Origin: Kryptolebias marmoratus
Lineage: Eukaryota > Chordata > Actinopteri > Cyprinodontiformes > Rivulidae
Reading direction: 5' to 3'
NCBI RefSeq assembly: GCF_001649575.2
Contig: NC_051438.1
Span: 9,278,630-9,342,629, forward strand
Length of the DNA stretch: 64,000 bases
This document shows positions 26,499 through 36,599 of the stretch, piece by piece. A program made the position numbers and the translations under genes. Under the pieces are notes generated by a model. That model was not told the DNA's origin, searched no databases, and saw only the letters and a program-made list of their open reading frames with translations. Numbering within the stretch: the first letter of the stretch is position 1; each line of letters opens with the position of its first letter.

Positions 26499-26557
26499 NN
26501 NNNNNNNNNNNNNNNNNNNNNNNNNNNNNNNNNNNNNCCCCCCCCCCCCCCCCCCCC
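26499..26557. other. Assembly gap (39 N) flanked by a C20 tract
   Basis: Unknown bases at 26499-26537 are followed directly by 20 consecutive C. The sequence to the left also ends in CCC, so the gap probably hides a longer poly-C/poly-G tract that failed to sequence. It lies in the pou3f4 upstream region. Confidence 0.9.
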
Positions 26558-26609
26558 TCACAATCACCTCAAAAAAAATTTCTCTTAAGTTAATAATTAG
26601 TAGTGAGAA

Positions 26610-26775
26610 CAGCTCTTAGTCTGATTGGATCCCCCTCTAATTTAAGTGCTGGCACGTTTAAGAAATGCCATTGCTGCTTTAATCTGTTTCTCCGCGCGCG
26701 CTCGGGGGTGACGGGAGCAGCAATAAAGCCGTGCGTAAATCAGCTGGAAACTTTAATTAATAAACAGGAACAGCG
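26610..26775. promoter_or_regulatory. Upstream GC-rich segment with homeodomain-like core
   Basis: CTGCTTTAATCTG, then a CpG cluster, then GTGCGTAAATCAGC and TTTAATTAATAAAC. GTGCGTAAA occurs twice in the upstream region (26461 and 26731). Candidate pou3f4 promoter-proximal control sequence. Confidence 0.3.
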
Positions 26776-26958
26776 CGCGCCTCGCGCTCACATCGTTGAC
26801 CAGCACACTTCCGGTTCGACTGCCTGTACAGTAACCCAGCCACCCCTCTTCTCTCCCCCTAGCTCTCCCTGCGCTCAGCTCAAAGAGGCGGGGGTTCGTG
26901 GGGGGGAGGGGGGATCCTGCGCCCTCGTTGGTGGAGGCCCGCGGAGAGGCGCGCTGTG

Positions 26959-26963
26959 ATTGG
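26959..26963 (-). promoter_or_regulatory. Inverted CCAAT box near pou3f4
   Basis: GTGATTGGCTC contains an inverted CCAAT about 120 bp before the start codon, a typical NF-Y position. No TATA box is evident, so the transcription start is probably between here and about 27020. Confidence 0.4.
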
Positions 26964-27020
26964 CTCTGGAAGCTGTTCGTCACCAGCAGGCTGCGGCCGA
27001 GGCTCCGGAGAGAGGTAGAG

Positions 27021-27131
27021 ATGTCAGAGGCTGAGCCGCTGCCTCCCTTCAGTAGCATCAGTGGGGTACAGCAGCCAGCATGGCCACAGCTGCCTCCAGC
27101 CCCTACACCCTGCTCACCTCCGGCTCCATGA
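27021..27131 (+). other. Upstream ORF overlapping the pou3f4 start
   Basis: An ATG 59 bases before the main start opens a 36-codon ORF that ends at the stop at 27129-27131. It passes over the pou3f4 ATG in another frame. Its own context is GAGATGT, with G at -3. If the mRNA begins upstream of 27021, this ORF would reduce initiation at the main start. Its peptide (MSEAEPLPPF at the start) matches nothing I recognise. Confidence 0.45.
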
Positions 27132-28156
27132 TCCACGCGGACAGCCAGGCCATGCAGCCCGCGAGCCTCTACAGAGGGCACCAGAAACTCCTGCAGAGCG
27201 ACTACCTGCAGAGCAACGGCCACCCCCTCGGGCACCAGTGGGAGGGCAGCCCCTGGTCCACCATGGAGCAGCAGGACGTGAAGCCGTGCAGGGAGGACCT
27301 GCAGCTCGTCCACCACCGCTCCCCGCACGTCGCGCACCACTCCCCGCACCACAACAACAACAACCACCCGGGCGCCTGGGGCACGCCGGTGTCCCACAGC
27401 TCGTCCCTCAGCGGCGCGCAGCAGATCAACCTCTACTCCCAGGCGGGCTTCACTGTCAACGGCATGCTGGAGCACGGCGGCCTCACCCCGCCGCCTCCGC
27501 CGCCCAGCGGCAACCCGCAGGGCCAGGGCATGCACCCGGGCCTCGGGGACGCGCTCAGCCCCGAGCACGGGGACCTGGGCGGCCACCACTGCCACGACCA
27601 CTCGGACGAGGAGACGCCCACCTCGGACGAGCTGGAGCACTTCGCCAAGCAGTTCAAACAGAGGCGGATCAAGCTGGGCTTCACGCAGGCGGACGTGGGG
27701 CTGGCGCTGGGCACGCTCTACGGGAACGTGTTCTCCCAGACCACCATCTGCCGGTTCGAGGCGCTGCAGCTCAGCTTTAAGAACATGTGCAAACTCAAGC
27801 CGCTGCTGAACAAGTGGCTGGAGGAGGCCGACTCGTCCACGGGCAGCTCCAGCAGCATCGACAAGATCGCCGCGCAGGGCAGGAAGAGGAAGAAGAGGAC
27901 GTCCATCGAGGTGAGCGTCAAGGGGGTCCTGGAGACGCACTTCCTCAAGTGTCCCAAGCCGTCCGCGCAGGAGATCACGTCGCTCGCGGACTCGCTGCAG
28001 CTGGAGAAGGAGGTGGTGCGCGTGTGGTTCTGCAACCGGCGGCAGAAGGAGAAGAGGATGACGCCGCCCGGGGAGCCGCCGCCGCCGCAGCACGAGGGAC
28101 CGTATTCTCACAGCGGGAGCGCGGGCGGGGACGCGTCCTCGTGCCACGATCTCTGA
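27080..28156 (+). CDS. pou3f4: POU domain, class 3, transcription factor 4 (Brn-4)
   Basis: Single-exon gene for a 358-residue DNA-binding transcription factor acting in the nucleus; the mammalian orthologue is needed for inner-ear development and is expressed in neural tube and brain. The start [10 protein letters not shown] is the class III POU opening, and the ATG has A at -3 and G at +4. Residues 71-90 (REDLQ...[13 protein letters not shown]) and the C terminus SCHDL are characteristic of POU3F4 rather than POU3F1, 2 or 3. A proline run lies at 137-142. The POU-specific domain spans about 177-251 (begins [10 protein letters not shown], with [11 protein letters not shown]). The linker is followed by a basic signal RKRKKR at 268-273 and a POU homeodomain to about 327, with recognition helix [13 protein letters not shown] at 314-326. 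Length is close to the human 361. Domains are intact, with no frameshift. The other POU3F paralogues are the only alternatives and fit less well, especially given rps6ka6 and hdx next door. Confidence 0.97.
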   Translation: MATAASSPYTLLTSGSMIHADSQAMQPASLYRGHQKLLQSDYLQSNGHPLGHQWEGSPWSTMEQQDVKPCREDLQLVHHRSPHVAHHSPHHNNNNHPGAWGTPVSHSSSLSGAQQINLYSQAGFTVNGMLEHGGLTPPPPPPSGNPQGQGMHPGLGDALSPEHGDLGGHHCHDHSDEETPTSDELEHFAKQFKQRRIKLGFTQADVGLALGTLYGNVFSQTTICRFEALQLSFKNMCKLKPLLNKWLEEADSSTGSSSSIDKIAAQGRKRKKRTSIEVSVKGVLETHFLKCPKPSAQEITSLADSLQLEKEVVRVWFCNRRQKEKRMTPPGEPPPPQHEGPYSHSGSAGGDASSCHDL

Positions 28157-28430
28157 CCCCGACCGCGGAGGGAGGATTTCTGCAGACTGTCCCGGTCCAA
28201 GAACAGACTCCTCCAGCAGGAGCCTCCAGAACAAAAAGCAGCCTTTTTCCTTTTTTTTTTTTTTTTTCGTTTTTCTTTTTTCTTTCTAACTCTGAGGGCA
28301 TTACTCTGCTCCTGACCTCTCTGTTGGATCACGTTGCTTTCAATCTTCATCACGGATATATAAAAAAACAACAACAAAAAAAACAAAAAAACAAAAATGT
28401 GCCTATTGAATAAACCCGCAGCGCCTTTGG
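28157..28430 (+). other. pou3f4: pou3f4 3' UTR, proximal part
   Basis: After the TGA the sequence runs through a T-rich stretch to an AATAAA at 28409-28414, about 250 bases downstream, the first plausible polyadenylation signal. Further AATAAA-type signals near 28800 and 29185-29205 could give longer 3' ends. The end of the transcript cannot be fixed from sequence alone. Confidence 0.5.
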
Positions 28431-29310
28431 TTTGTTTCACATCAGCTCCTGATGGGACTCCTGTTCTGTTCTCATTGTGTTTTATTTTTTTAGGGGGTGG
28501 GAGAATTCATCAAACAAACGATTGGCTCATTTTATTTTATTTTACCTGACTAGTTGCAGCACCCTCCGTGCTCCAACTCCTCATCAATCGTTTTCAAACA
28601 CGATTCCAGATGTTCTGCAGCGTGATGGAGGATTGGTTTTTGGTTTTGTTTTTGTTTTTGTTGTTCTGTTTTAACTCATGGCGGCCTTTAAGAAGCTGCA
28701 CACCTACAGCTATTTATGAATTCACGTGTTTGATTTCAATCACCTTCGACCACAGAAACTGTGTGGACTCTGCCACAGAGCCGAGAATTATTTAAAAAAA
28801 TAAAAAATAAAAATAAACTAAAAAAACAAAACAAAAAAAAAAAACAAAGAAGAAAGATGAGCTGAACACCTGCCTATAATTTTAACTCAATATCCAAAAT
28901 TTTATAACCACAAATACTCCTGTTATTTGGTTTCTTTCCTATAAGTATTTTTCTCCGATATTGTACAGTTTTATATATATATAAATATTACCCTTTTTCA
29001 AGTCATTAATTTAAACAAATTACATTAGTTATTCACGCACTTAATTAGCAAATGTTTGAAATACAACAAAAAGAAAAAAAAACATATTTTCCAGTAAAAC
29101 TGAACTGTTTTGGTTTGATTCCAAATTTTGATGACAGCTCGAGTAATTATTTATTTTCAGTATAAAGCTTGTATTATGTTTTGAAATAAACAATGTATGT
29201 TGGAATAAACACTTTCTTGATACAATTTGTTTACTGTCTATAAAAGAAACTTAAACACCTGAAGAATAAATGTTAAATATTGAGAAGTTTAAAGCTTGGT
29301 TAAATTCACT
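28431..29310. other. AT-rich 3' flank, no gene
   Basis: Possible extended pou3f4 3' UTR with several AATAAA-type signals (around 28800, 29187, 29202). No ORF of interest. Confidence 0.4.
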
Positions 29311-29840
29311 TATAATCTTATTCAGTTATTCTTATTATTGTTATTTATTCAATTTAGTCAAACTTTTATTCTTCTTCATTGTTCTTATTTTTATTTTATT
29401 CGCTCTTCCTATTTTTCATTCTTGTTTGGTATTCTTATTTTTATTCTAATTACTTATTCATGTTCAATAATCTTATTTTTATTCATATTTTTCTAATTTT
29501 TTCTTCTTGTTGTTTGCACTCTTATTTTTATTCTTATTCATTAGTCTTAATTTTATTCATTATTTTGATTTTTACTCTTATTCAGTGTTCCTATTCAAAA
29601 TTCTTATTTTTATTCCTTTTCATTATTCCTTTTTTAATTCTTGATCTTTTTCATTATTTTTATTTCACGTCTTATTTATTTTTACTAATTTATTCTTGTT
29701 TATTGTTTTAATTTTTATTCTTATTCTTGTCACAATTATTTTATTCTTATTCGTGAATTTATATTTTCCTTATTCAAATTCATTCTATTTTCCCTTCTGT
29801 TATTATTTTTATTATTATTATTATTATTATGTAAAAGTAA
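29310..29840. repeat. Degenerate T-rich array (TTATTC/TTTTTATTC units)
   Basis: Over 500 bp built from variants of TTCTTATTTTTATTC and similar, ending in a short (ATT)n run. The long F/L/Y-rich ORFs over it (29296-29496 and 29379-29711) come from the repeat composition and are not genes. Confidence 0.8.
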
Positions 29841-30109
29841 CTTGTGTTATAAGGTGCTTTTAAAATGTAGCATATTTTAAAAGTTTCAGAGTTAATTAGA
29901 TATATTTTCATTATATGTATGACTCATTTTATTTATTCTATTTATCATTATACTCCATGTTTAAATGCACAAATGACACATTTTTACGACAATTTTGTGA
30001 TTTAACTCTATGTCAAGTCAAAACGTTTTTATCCCAAACAGCTGTAAAAATTTCCAGTGGTTGGACTTGACTTTTTTTTCCTTCTTCTTCTTTTTTTTTG
30101 ATTTGGATC

Positions 30110-30330
30110 CCAGCTAGACTGAGACGCTTTCAGCTCCACTGAATTGTTATTGTCCGGGCCCTCTGCCCTCCTCAATCAGACATGCGTGATTTATCGCCTG
30201 GGCCGCTGGGCCTGACAGCAAAAACACAATGACACACACGCACACACACACACACACACAATCAGAAGCAGATGAATCTCATTTCAAAGACTACAGCTGT
30301 GTATGATTGGCCGCGCAGAGGGCGAAGCAG
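30110..30330. promoter_or_regulatory. Candidate conserved noncoding element 3' of pou3f4
   Basis: A GC-balanced island about 2 kb downstream of pou3f4, interrupted by a CA microsatellite at 30232-30260. It contains GAATTGTTATTGTCCGGGCC (SOX-like), CTCAATCAGACATGCGTGAT and GTATGATTGGCCGCGCAGAG. No coding potential. Likely regulatory by texture, unproven. Confidence 0.3.
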
Positions 30331-30461
30331 ACAAAATGTACATAAATATATAAATAAATTTGAAAACACAGGCTAAAAATAATGCAGGGGGTGGTGTGGA
30401 AAGAGGTCAACCCGTGGATGCAGCTCTGTTTAAATTATTCAAAAATAGATCCAGTGCATGG

Positions 30462-30780
30462 AAAGGGGGGGTGGGGGGGTGAAGGATTGAGAGAGAGGAG
30501 GAGGAGGAGGAGGAGAGGCGNNNNNNNNNNNNNNNNNNNNNNNNNNNNNNNNNNNNNNNNNNNNNNNNNNNNNNNNNNNNNNNNNNNNNNNNNNNNNNNN
30601 NNNNNNNNNNNNNNNNNNNNNNNNNNNNNNNNNNNNNNNNNNNNNNNNNNNNNNNNNNNNNNNNNNNNNNNNNNNNNNNNNNNNNNNNNNNNNNNNNNNN
30701 NNNNNNNNNNNNNNNNNNNNNNNNNNNNNNNNNNNNNNNNNNNNNNNNNNNNNNNNNNNNNNNNNNNNNNNNNGGGGGGT
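30462..30780. other. Assembly gap (253 N) in a G-rich tract
   Basis: GGGGGGGTGGGGGGGT and (GGA)n precede the unknown bases 30521-30773, and GGGGGG follows. The missing sequence is probably purine- or G-rich. ORFs drawn across it are meaningless. Confidence 0.9.
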
Positions 30781-33720
30781 AGAAAGTAAAAGCATGGCTG
30801 ATTGATTCCATCCATCTGTTTAAGTTCGAAATAATCCCTGATTTCTCAGGTTGGAGGAGAAACAGAAAAGGGGGGCAGAAAAACAACTGGAGTCTGCAGC
30901 ATCCTTCCTTGGAGCGAGGAGCTCCGTTTGGGTGGAGACAGTAGCAGCTTCCTCGTTATAAACAACTTAGCAGAGGGGGGAAAACAGCTGACTGGAGAGG
31001 AAGCTATAACAGGTGGAAGAGGAACGCACCTTCCAGAGGCCATGGGCGATGAACTTCAGCTAGCTGCTGGTCCAACAGGCTCCCAGTCGGACGGGTCTGC
31101 GCTGATGATGGAGCCTCCGAACCGGAGCCTGAGCGAGGTTCAGACTGATGACCGGACCTGGAGCAACAGAAGGGAAGAGGCAGAGGTTTATCAGTCTGGA
31201 GGATGTGAGCAGAGGTGATGAAGGCTGCAGCTTTTTTTCACCATTAGAGCTTATTTCAAACCTGCGGTTCACTTTGAAATGACTTCATGTCCTGTTTTAA
31301 AGGCTTCATCTGGGGGAAAAAAAATTAAAAATCAAGTTTTGGGCCACAATTGATCAAAAAAACTAATAATTCTCAAAGCCTTTAATAATGTGACTTTCCC
31401 CTAAAAACGTCTGACGTTATAAAGTAACGGTGATTGGATTAAAGACTAATAGCAGGGTTTCTGGGAGGGCAGAGAGAGTCAGTAAGACACTGACTTGGTG
31501 TAAGATTTGCTGTAAAGTAAGGAGGTCAAAGAGAGGACATTCAGCATCACTTTTTGTATTTAATTAGACAGAAGCAGAGCTCAGAGCTGCAGCCTCAACA
31601 GCTCAACATGAAAACCATCAACTCTGTGGAAACCAAGTTCGATCTTTTATTTGACTCCTAAATCCTGTCTTCCTTTTCTTTTTTTACTCAAAAACACACA
31701 AAGTTTCCCACTCTGTGTGAGGCTCGTATTTTTATTTTTCAACCAAGCAAAGATGTCTGCAGGCTATGAATGCATTTTAAACCTCTCTGCCGTGTCATGG
31801 TTGTCTTAAAGAAATGATTTCCTGCTTCTTGTTTCTTGTTTTTTGTTTATGCTTTTTAAAACCTGAATATCTTCTGCCTGTGCCGGGTTTGTTGCTTTAG
31901 GCTCTAAGAAAATGTATTTATTTATTCATTCAGTCATTCACTTATTCTTTCGACCCATTGATTGAAAGGAGAAAAGACAAAGAAAGGAAAGAATGAAATG
32001 AACATTCAAAAATAAATAAAGAAGAAAATTTGAAGTAATGCCAATTTGTGCATCAAATTGATTATGTACATATTTGTCTTAAAAACCCAAAACTAAATAA
32101 CTTAAAAAGTATGATGAATGATTTAAATCCAGACAAATTGACAAAGAAAAGGAAAAACTTGGGTTTACAAAACGCTCTGAAGCTCTGAACACGGAAGCTG
32201 CTACCAGAGCTGGACAATATATGTTTAAAAGTTTGCTTTGAACCCATTTGCACAATTCGAAAACAAGAAATTCAGCAACGTTTCAAAGCGGCGAGCTATT
32301 ACACCTAACCGTGTACCCGAACCTGAAGTGGCCTCCTGGTGTTTGATCGGGTTTAAACAACACAACGGAGCCTGCTTGGACTTCAGATCCACCGACTCTC
32401 CAAGAGCAACAGCTCTCTCACTTGATGGTTTGAGAAATATTTTTGTTTGCCTTTCAACCTGAGTGGGGAAAACAACTGGGCTTAAATTTGACAGGAATTG
32501 ACTGGAGCATGAGTTTTGGCAAAACGTTCCCACTTGTTGCAAAGGGATAAAGCAGCTCCGAGTTTCTGAGTTTATATTAATCGTCTGGCTCACCACCGTG
32601 AATGTGAGCAAACTGAGGACAGACTGAGGGGCTTTTTGGTTTGGTAGTAAAAATGTATTAATGATAAATATTCAGATCCAATCTCAAGTGCCGGATCAAG
32701 CCATTTTCCACTGATTGGTACCAGAGTAGCTGACCCTAACCCTCCCAGTCCCTGCTGTTGACCTGCGGACTATGATTGGGTTATAATGTGCCAACATCTC
32801 TGCACTTTGGAAGTATTTAAAAAAAACTAAATGACAGCAGTTCTGTAGCTCCTTGCAACATTTGTAATTTGGGTATTTCTCATGGAGGTGGTGACAGAGT
32901 TACAGCCAATGCCGTCCGTTCAATTAGACATTTCAAATCCGAACACTGTTCTGAGTACACCCAGCTCTTAAAGCTAACACGGCTAAGAAACGCAGCTCAG
33001 AGGAAACTCTGAAAAGAAGAAACAAGTTTCCCCGGGACAGTGGAAGGGTGAAAAGGATTACAGAATGGGCGGCTGAGTTTATCCCTATGGATGACCAACC
33101 TATGGCTGAGGTGGAATATTTGTTGGAGCTGTTGGACCCTCCTGACACTACATAATCAACACTCAGGTGTCACGCAAGTGTTGGCATTCATTTAAGAACT
33201 TTAATGTTCTTATGGTAGGTAGGCTGTAGCTCTGTGCTGTACAAAAAAAAAAAAGCTCAATAATGCAAGTATCAGGTAAAAATAAAATGATGGATGGAGA
33301 ATTGGTATACTTATATGACTCTAGATCGGGACATCCCCATGGCACAAACTGAGTCTGAATCGGGTTTATCTGAGGAGACGGGATGAAAACAAAGCGGCAT
33401 GTCAGAGAAAAAAAAAGAGAGAGAGAGAGAGAAGACAGAGGAACGTGCAATCGGATTAACCGCTCAACATAAAATCAATTTCCCCATCCTCGGTCCTGGC
33501 CTCTCCTCGTGCAGCTTTCAGCTCGGAGGTGTGAGACGCCCAGAACCCATCCAGGCAGCTACGGTTTGCTACGGAACGAAGAATCAAAACAAACGCAGAC
33601 ACCAAATGGAGTTGCTGTTGGCGTGAATTCAGTTTGTAGATGTGTTGACACCTCGCAAAACCCCGGTATTGCTTTTTTTTTTTTGCTCCCCCCCTCCTCC
33701 CCCTCCAGTTGCACAGAATA
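30781..33720. other. No gene recognised between pou3f4 and rps6ka6
   Basis: The longest candidate, 30928-31218 (+), has acidic, serine-rich text starting MGGDSSSFLV but no similarity I know and no splice context. The rest is AT-rich with short homopolymers and a GA run at about 33412-33432. Confidence 0.5.
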
Positions 33721-33729
33721 AATTATAAA

Positions 33730-34010
33730 AGTCGTGGCAGCACAACAGCTGCCTGTGTGATCTTGTTAGGTCCTCTCTGTTGAGGCTGCAGCGTTCATGT
33801 CCTCGCAATCATTGTAACAGTTAAAACTGTACTACTGCTGCGCGCCGTGATTGCTCCATTAGGGAACATGAAGTGACAACTACAGTTTGTTATGTGGAGG
33901 CTGCACATTCTGATGGGGTGTTAGGTGGACACACACGGCTGCGCTGCCTGCAATTAGGAGGTCATATTTCTCACTGGCATGTTTTACTGGAGATCTGTTG
34001 CCACACACAC
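33730..34010. promoter_or_regulatory. Candidate conserved noncoding element A
   Basis: Balanced, non-repetitive stretch containing CTGCGCGCCGTGATTGCTCC, ATTAGGGAACATGAAGTGAC and CTGCAATTAGGAGGTCATAT. It lies 6 kb downstream of pou3f4 and 4 kb beyond the rps6ka6 stop. Developmental transcription factor genes usually have such elements nearby. Texture-based. Confidence 0.3.
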
Positions 34011-34099
34011 AGGCACACACACACGTGAGAGAAGACAGGCCTGTTTGTGGCTCAGAGTGCGTAAATCACTGTGTCTGATATGTTCATTCAAGACAGAGG

Positions 34100-34350
34100 G
34101 GCTGATCACTGCTCTTCCTGCTTGTTCCACATTACCTCATTATCACACACGCTCACTCCATTAATTCTCTTGCTTTTATTATTAGCAGCAAGATTGGATC
34201 CACACACACGCACGTAGAATGGACTGATGACAAGCACTGCCTCTACCTCATCTGACAGCTAATGGCTTCATTAGGAGCAGCGTGTTAATTGGCTGACTTT
34301 GGGGAGATGCTTGTTAATGAGGATAAATAGATTCACACCTGAGCGGGGCG
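34100..34350. promoter_or_regulatory. Candidate conserved noncoding element B
   Basis: Rich in homeodomain-type cores: CCATTAATTCTCTTG, GCTAATGGCTTCATTAGGAG, GTGTTAATTGGCTGAC and TTGTTAATGAGGAT, with ACATTACCTCATTATC at the left edge. The density of spaced TAAT/ATTA sites in a non-repetitive context suggests an enhancer. No ORF. Confidence 0.35.
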
Positions 34351-34869
34351 CTGCCTGGCCACAGCAGCAGCCAGTGTGGGATCTCTGAAGCAAACATGAC
34401 TGCAGCCAGTGTTGTGGAGTGGAAGTCGACGAAGGGACAGAGCTGTGTCCTTCCTTCCTCCCAGCCCAAACACACGGTGGTGTGTTTTGTTTTTCCTTGC
34501 CAGGCAGACTTATTAGTGAGTGGTTGATTAGTACCAGGAGGCCAAAACAAAGAGCAGTATGTCAAAGCAATTAGCCCCAGTGTTTACCTCCCAGCTCCTG
34601 GGCTGACTGCAAAATGCGTCTAATCCAGGGGAGGAAGAGGAGCGCGTGGTGTCAACTCCGACCGTCGCAGAGAGAAAAAGGGACAGCAGCTGCTCTACAG
34701 GCCATAGTGTGTGTCTGTGTGTGTGTGCGTGTGTGCGCGCAGCCCTTCAATCCATCTGCCTTCCTGCCCGCCTAGATCTGCGTCCTCTGCTGTCTGGTCC
34801 TGACAGCTCTGACAAACACACTGCTGGTTAGAGGGGTTCATATTCTCATGGGAGCATGTGGGGTGGGGG

Positions 34870-35000
34870 TCACTGGACAGACAAAATGGAAGCAGACGAG
34901 ACTGATCATTTGCATAGAGAACAGGCCCCTGGATCACTGCTTTTAAGAGGAACTTATCATGCACTGGCTGGGAATGCCACCTAGCGGCGGCTACAAGCCA
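34870..35000. promoter_or_regulatory. Octamer site next to a CTCF-like motif
   Basis: A perfect octamer GATCATTTGCATAG (core 34908-34915) lies 60 bp from TGCCACCTAGCGG at 34975-34987, whose reverse complement CCGCTAGGTGGCA resembles the CTCF core. A (TG)n run lies nearby at about 34706-34736. Confidence 0.3.
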
Positions 35001-35700
35001 CTGCACTTTAAGTGCGCTTCAAACCCGGGAGTCAACAAAGAGAAAGAAAGCTGCTGGGCTTCATCATTATTGGTGCTAATTTAAAAAACGTCGCTTCCCC
35101 CCAAATGACTAAAGCAGAATTTAACTCTCAACCTTGATGCCCTCATCTGCACTTGGACCAAAACGGCTTCACTGTAAAACCAAACACGTTGGTCCATCTT
35201 ATCAATTAGGAAAATTAAGATTAAACGCAGTCCCTGCACCCCAGTCCACCTTACAGTGCCTTCTTCTTTTATCCTTTAATACACACTGCCAGCATGTTTT
35301 CACACAAAGGTCAGAAATTAACCATGCTTTCTTCCTCATCTGTTCTTACTGACCATCACAAGCTAAATGAAAACAGGAACAACGAAAAAGGATTCAAACT
35401 GTGCGGTGTCATCTTCTACCAGCGGGATGACAAGAAAGACTGGAACAGCGAGTGCAAGGCATGCTGGGAAATTGTGTTTAACCACTCCCCAGCATGTTAC
35501 AGTTGTTTTGTGTGCCTTTAAATATTAACTCAAAAAAAAAAAAAAACCTTCCTATCCTGATCGAAAACATCCTTACTTGTGGAAAACTTATAGTTTGTTT
35601 GATTTAGATTTGACAATTACTTTAGTTTGATAAATAAATAAATAAATGTATTAATTAAAGAAACTATAACACTTTCAACATAACCAATAGAGTGCTGAAT
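35001..35700. other. No feature recognised
   Basis: AT-rich sequence with a (AAAT)n patch near 35631-35645. Confidence 0.5.
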
Positions 35701-35719
35701 TTGTAAACTGGTTTCAGGG

Positions 35720-35995
35720 CCCAAAAGCATTGGATGGTGACCAAATGCGAATGCTCTCGATGAGGCCTTCAGGGCCATGATGTGTCGTCGTAAGTGACAG
35801 CGTTACGTCCAACACTTCTGTTTCGAGGCTGAGATGGTTCGTCGTCCCGGTCTGACGCCGGCGTTCCCTACGAGCCTTCGCATGCGTAGCGCCGCTCGTC
35901 ATTCTCTCGGTTCTGACTGAGTTCTAAAGCTCCAATTAGAACGTCCCCACATGATGCTGCCTCCGCCGTGCTTCAACATGAGGGGAACTTGGGTG
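35720..35995 (-). mobile_element. Tc1-like transposase fragment, broken
   Basis: The minus strand at about 35990-35935 reads LKHGGGSIMWGRSNW, matching the conserved VKHGGGSIMLWGCFS block around the second catalytic aspartate region of Tc1-like transposases, but with changes and no flanking ORF. Only a fragment survives. Confidence 0.5.
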
Positions 35996-36104
35996 GATCA
36001 GGGGTGATAGGAAGCACAGATTTTGTGCTACGCAAACGACAAAACAATCCCTTTCACTGTCACTGGAGCAGACATCTTCCTTCGTATTTATTTGCCTCAA
36101 GAGA

Positions 36105-36420
36105 TAGTGTACATTCTTCTGTTTGTCTCTCTGTTAGCAAAATGTCACACAACCCACTGGAGGGATTTTAATGAAACTCCCAGACAGTAATTACTGGATG
36201 TACATCTGCAAGTGGCTAATGTTTGGAGTTGAGATAGTAACCACAGCTAACTGACCTGAGAAACCCCCAAAATGTCTGTAACTCAAGTCAGTTTTACAAA
36301 AAAAAAAAGAGCTAAAACTTGACATGGTAGTAGCTGACGGTCATTCCCAACAAATCTGAGCTCTAACAAATTGCAGAAGAGCTCAATGTTGCACGTTATT
36401 TACAAGATTTGACCAACAAA
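36105..36420 (+). mobile_element. Dispersed repeat family R2, copy c
   Basis: Shares CCACTGGAGGGATTTTAATG, AAACTCCCAGACAGTAATTA, TGTAACTCAAGTCAGTTTTA and CATGGTAGTAGCTGACGGTC with the other R2 copies. An A-rich insertion breaks the middle. This is the most complete copy in the window. Confidence 0.6.
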
Positions 36421-36599
36421 GGTAAAACTTCATTTCTCATTATTTGATTTACTTCAATATCCCGGCATAAAAGGCGTCAGGCAATTACCTCAAAGAATTT
36501 TAGGCCTTTAATTCAGTTATATATGCCGAGGGACTAAGTTGGTCTAATTTCACACTAAAACCAAACTGCAGCTCATTTCATGACAAAGCGAATCACAGC

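Noticed and set aside
27061..27780. A 239-codon ORF in another frame of pou3f4
   Set aside because: It begins at a GTG, and its P/A/R/Q-rich text reflects GC bias. The POU domain frame is the real one.
26753..28234. A 493-codon minus-strand ORF over pou3f4
   Set aside because: It is the antisense shadow of a GC-rich gene with few stops; its R/L/V/A-rich text has no domain and it spans the pou3f4 coding sequence.
27787..28413. A 208-codon plus-strand ORF over the pou3f4 3' half
   Set aside because: Out-of-frame shadow with low-complexity E/R text, running into the 3' UTR.
29296..29711. F/L/Y-rich ORFs that look like membrane proteins
   Set aside because: They are direct translations of a T-rich tandem array.
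30382..30886. ORFs on both strands crossing the 253-base gap
   Set aside because: Most of their codons are unknown bases, so they carry no information.
30928..31218. A 96-codon ORF starting MGGDSSSFLV
   Set aside because: No similarity, no splice or promoter context, and no supporting codon pattern.
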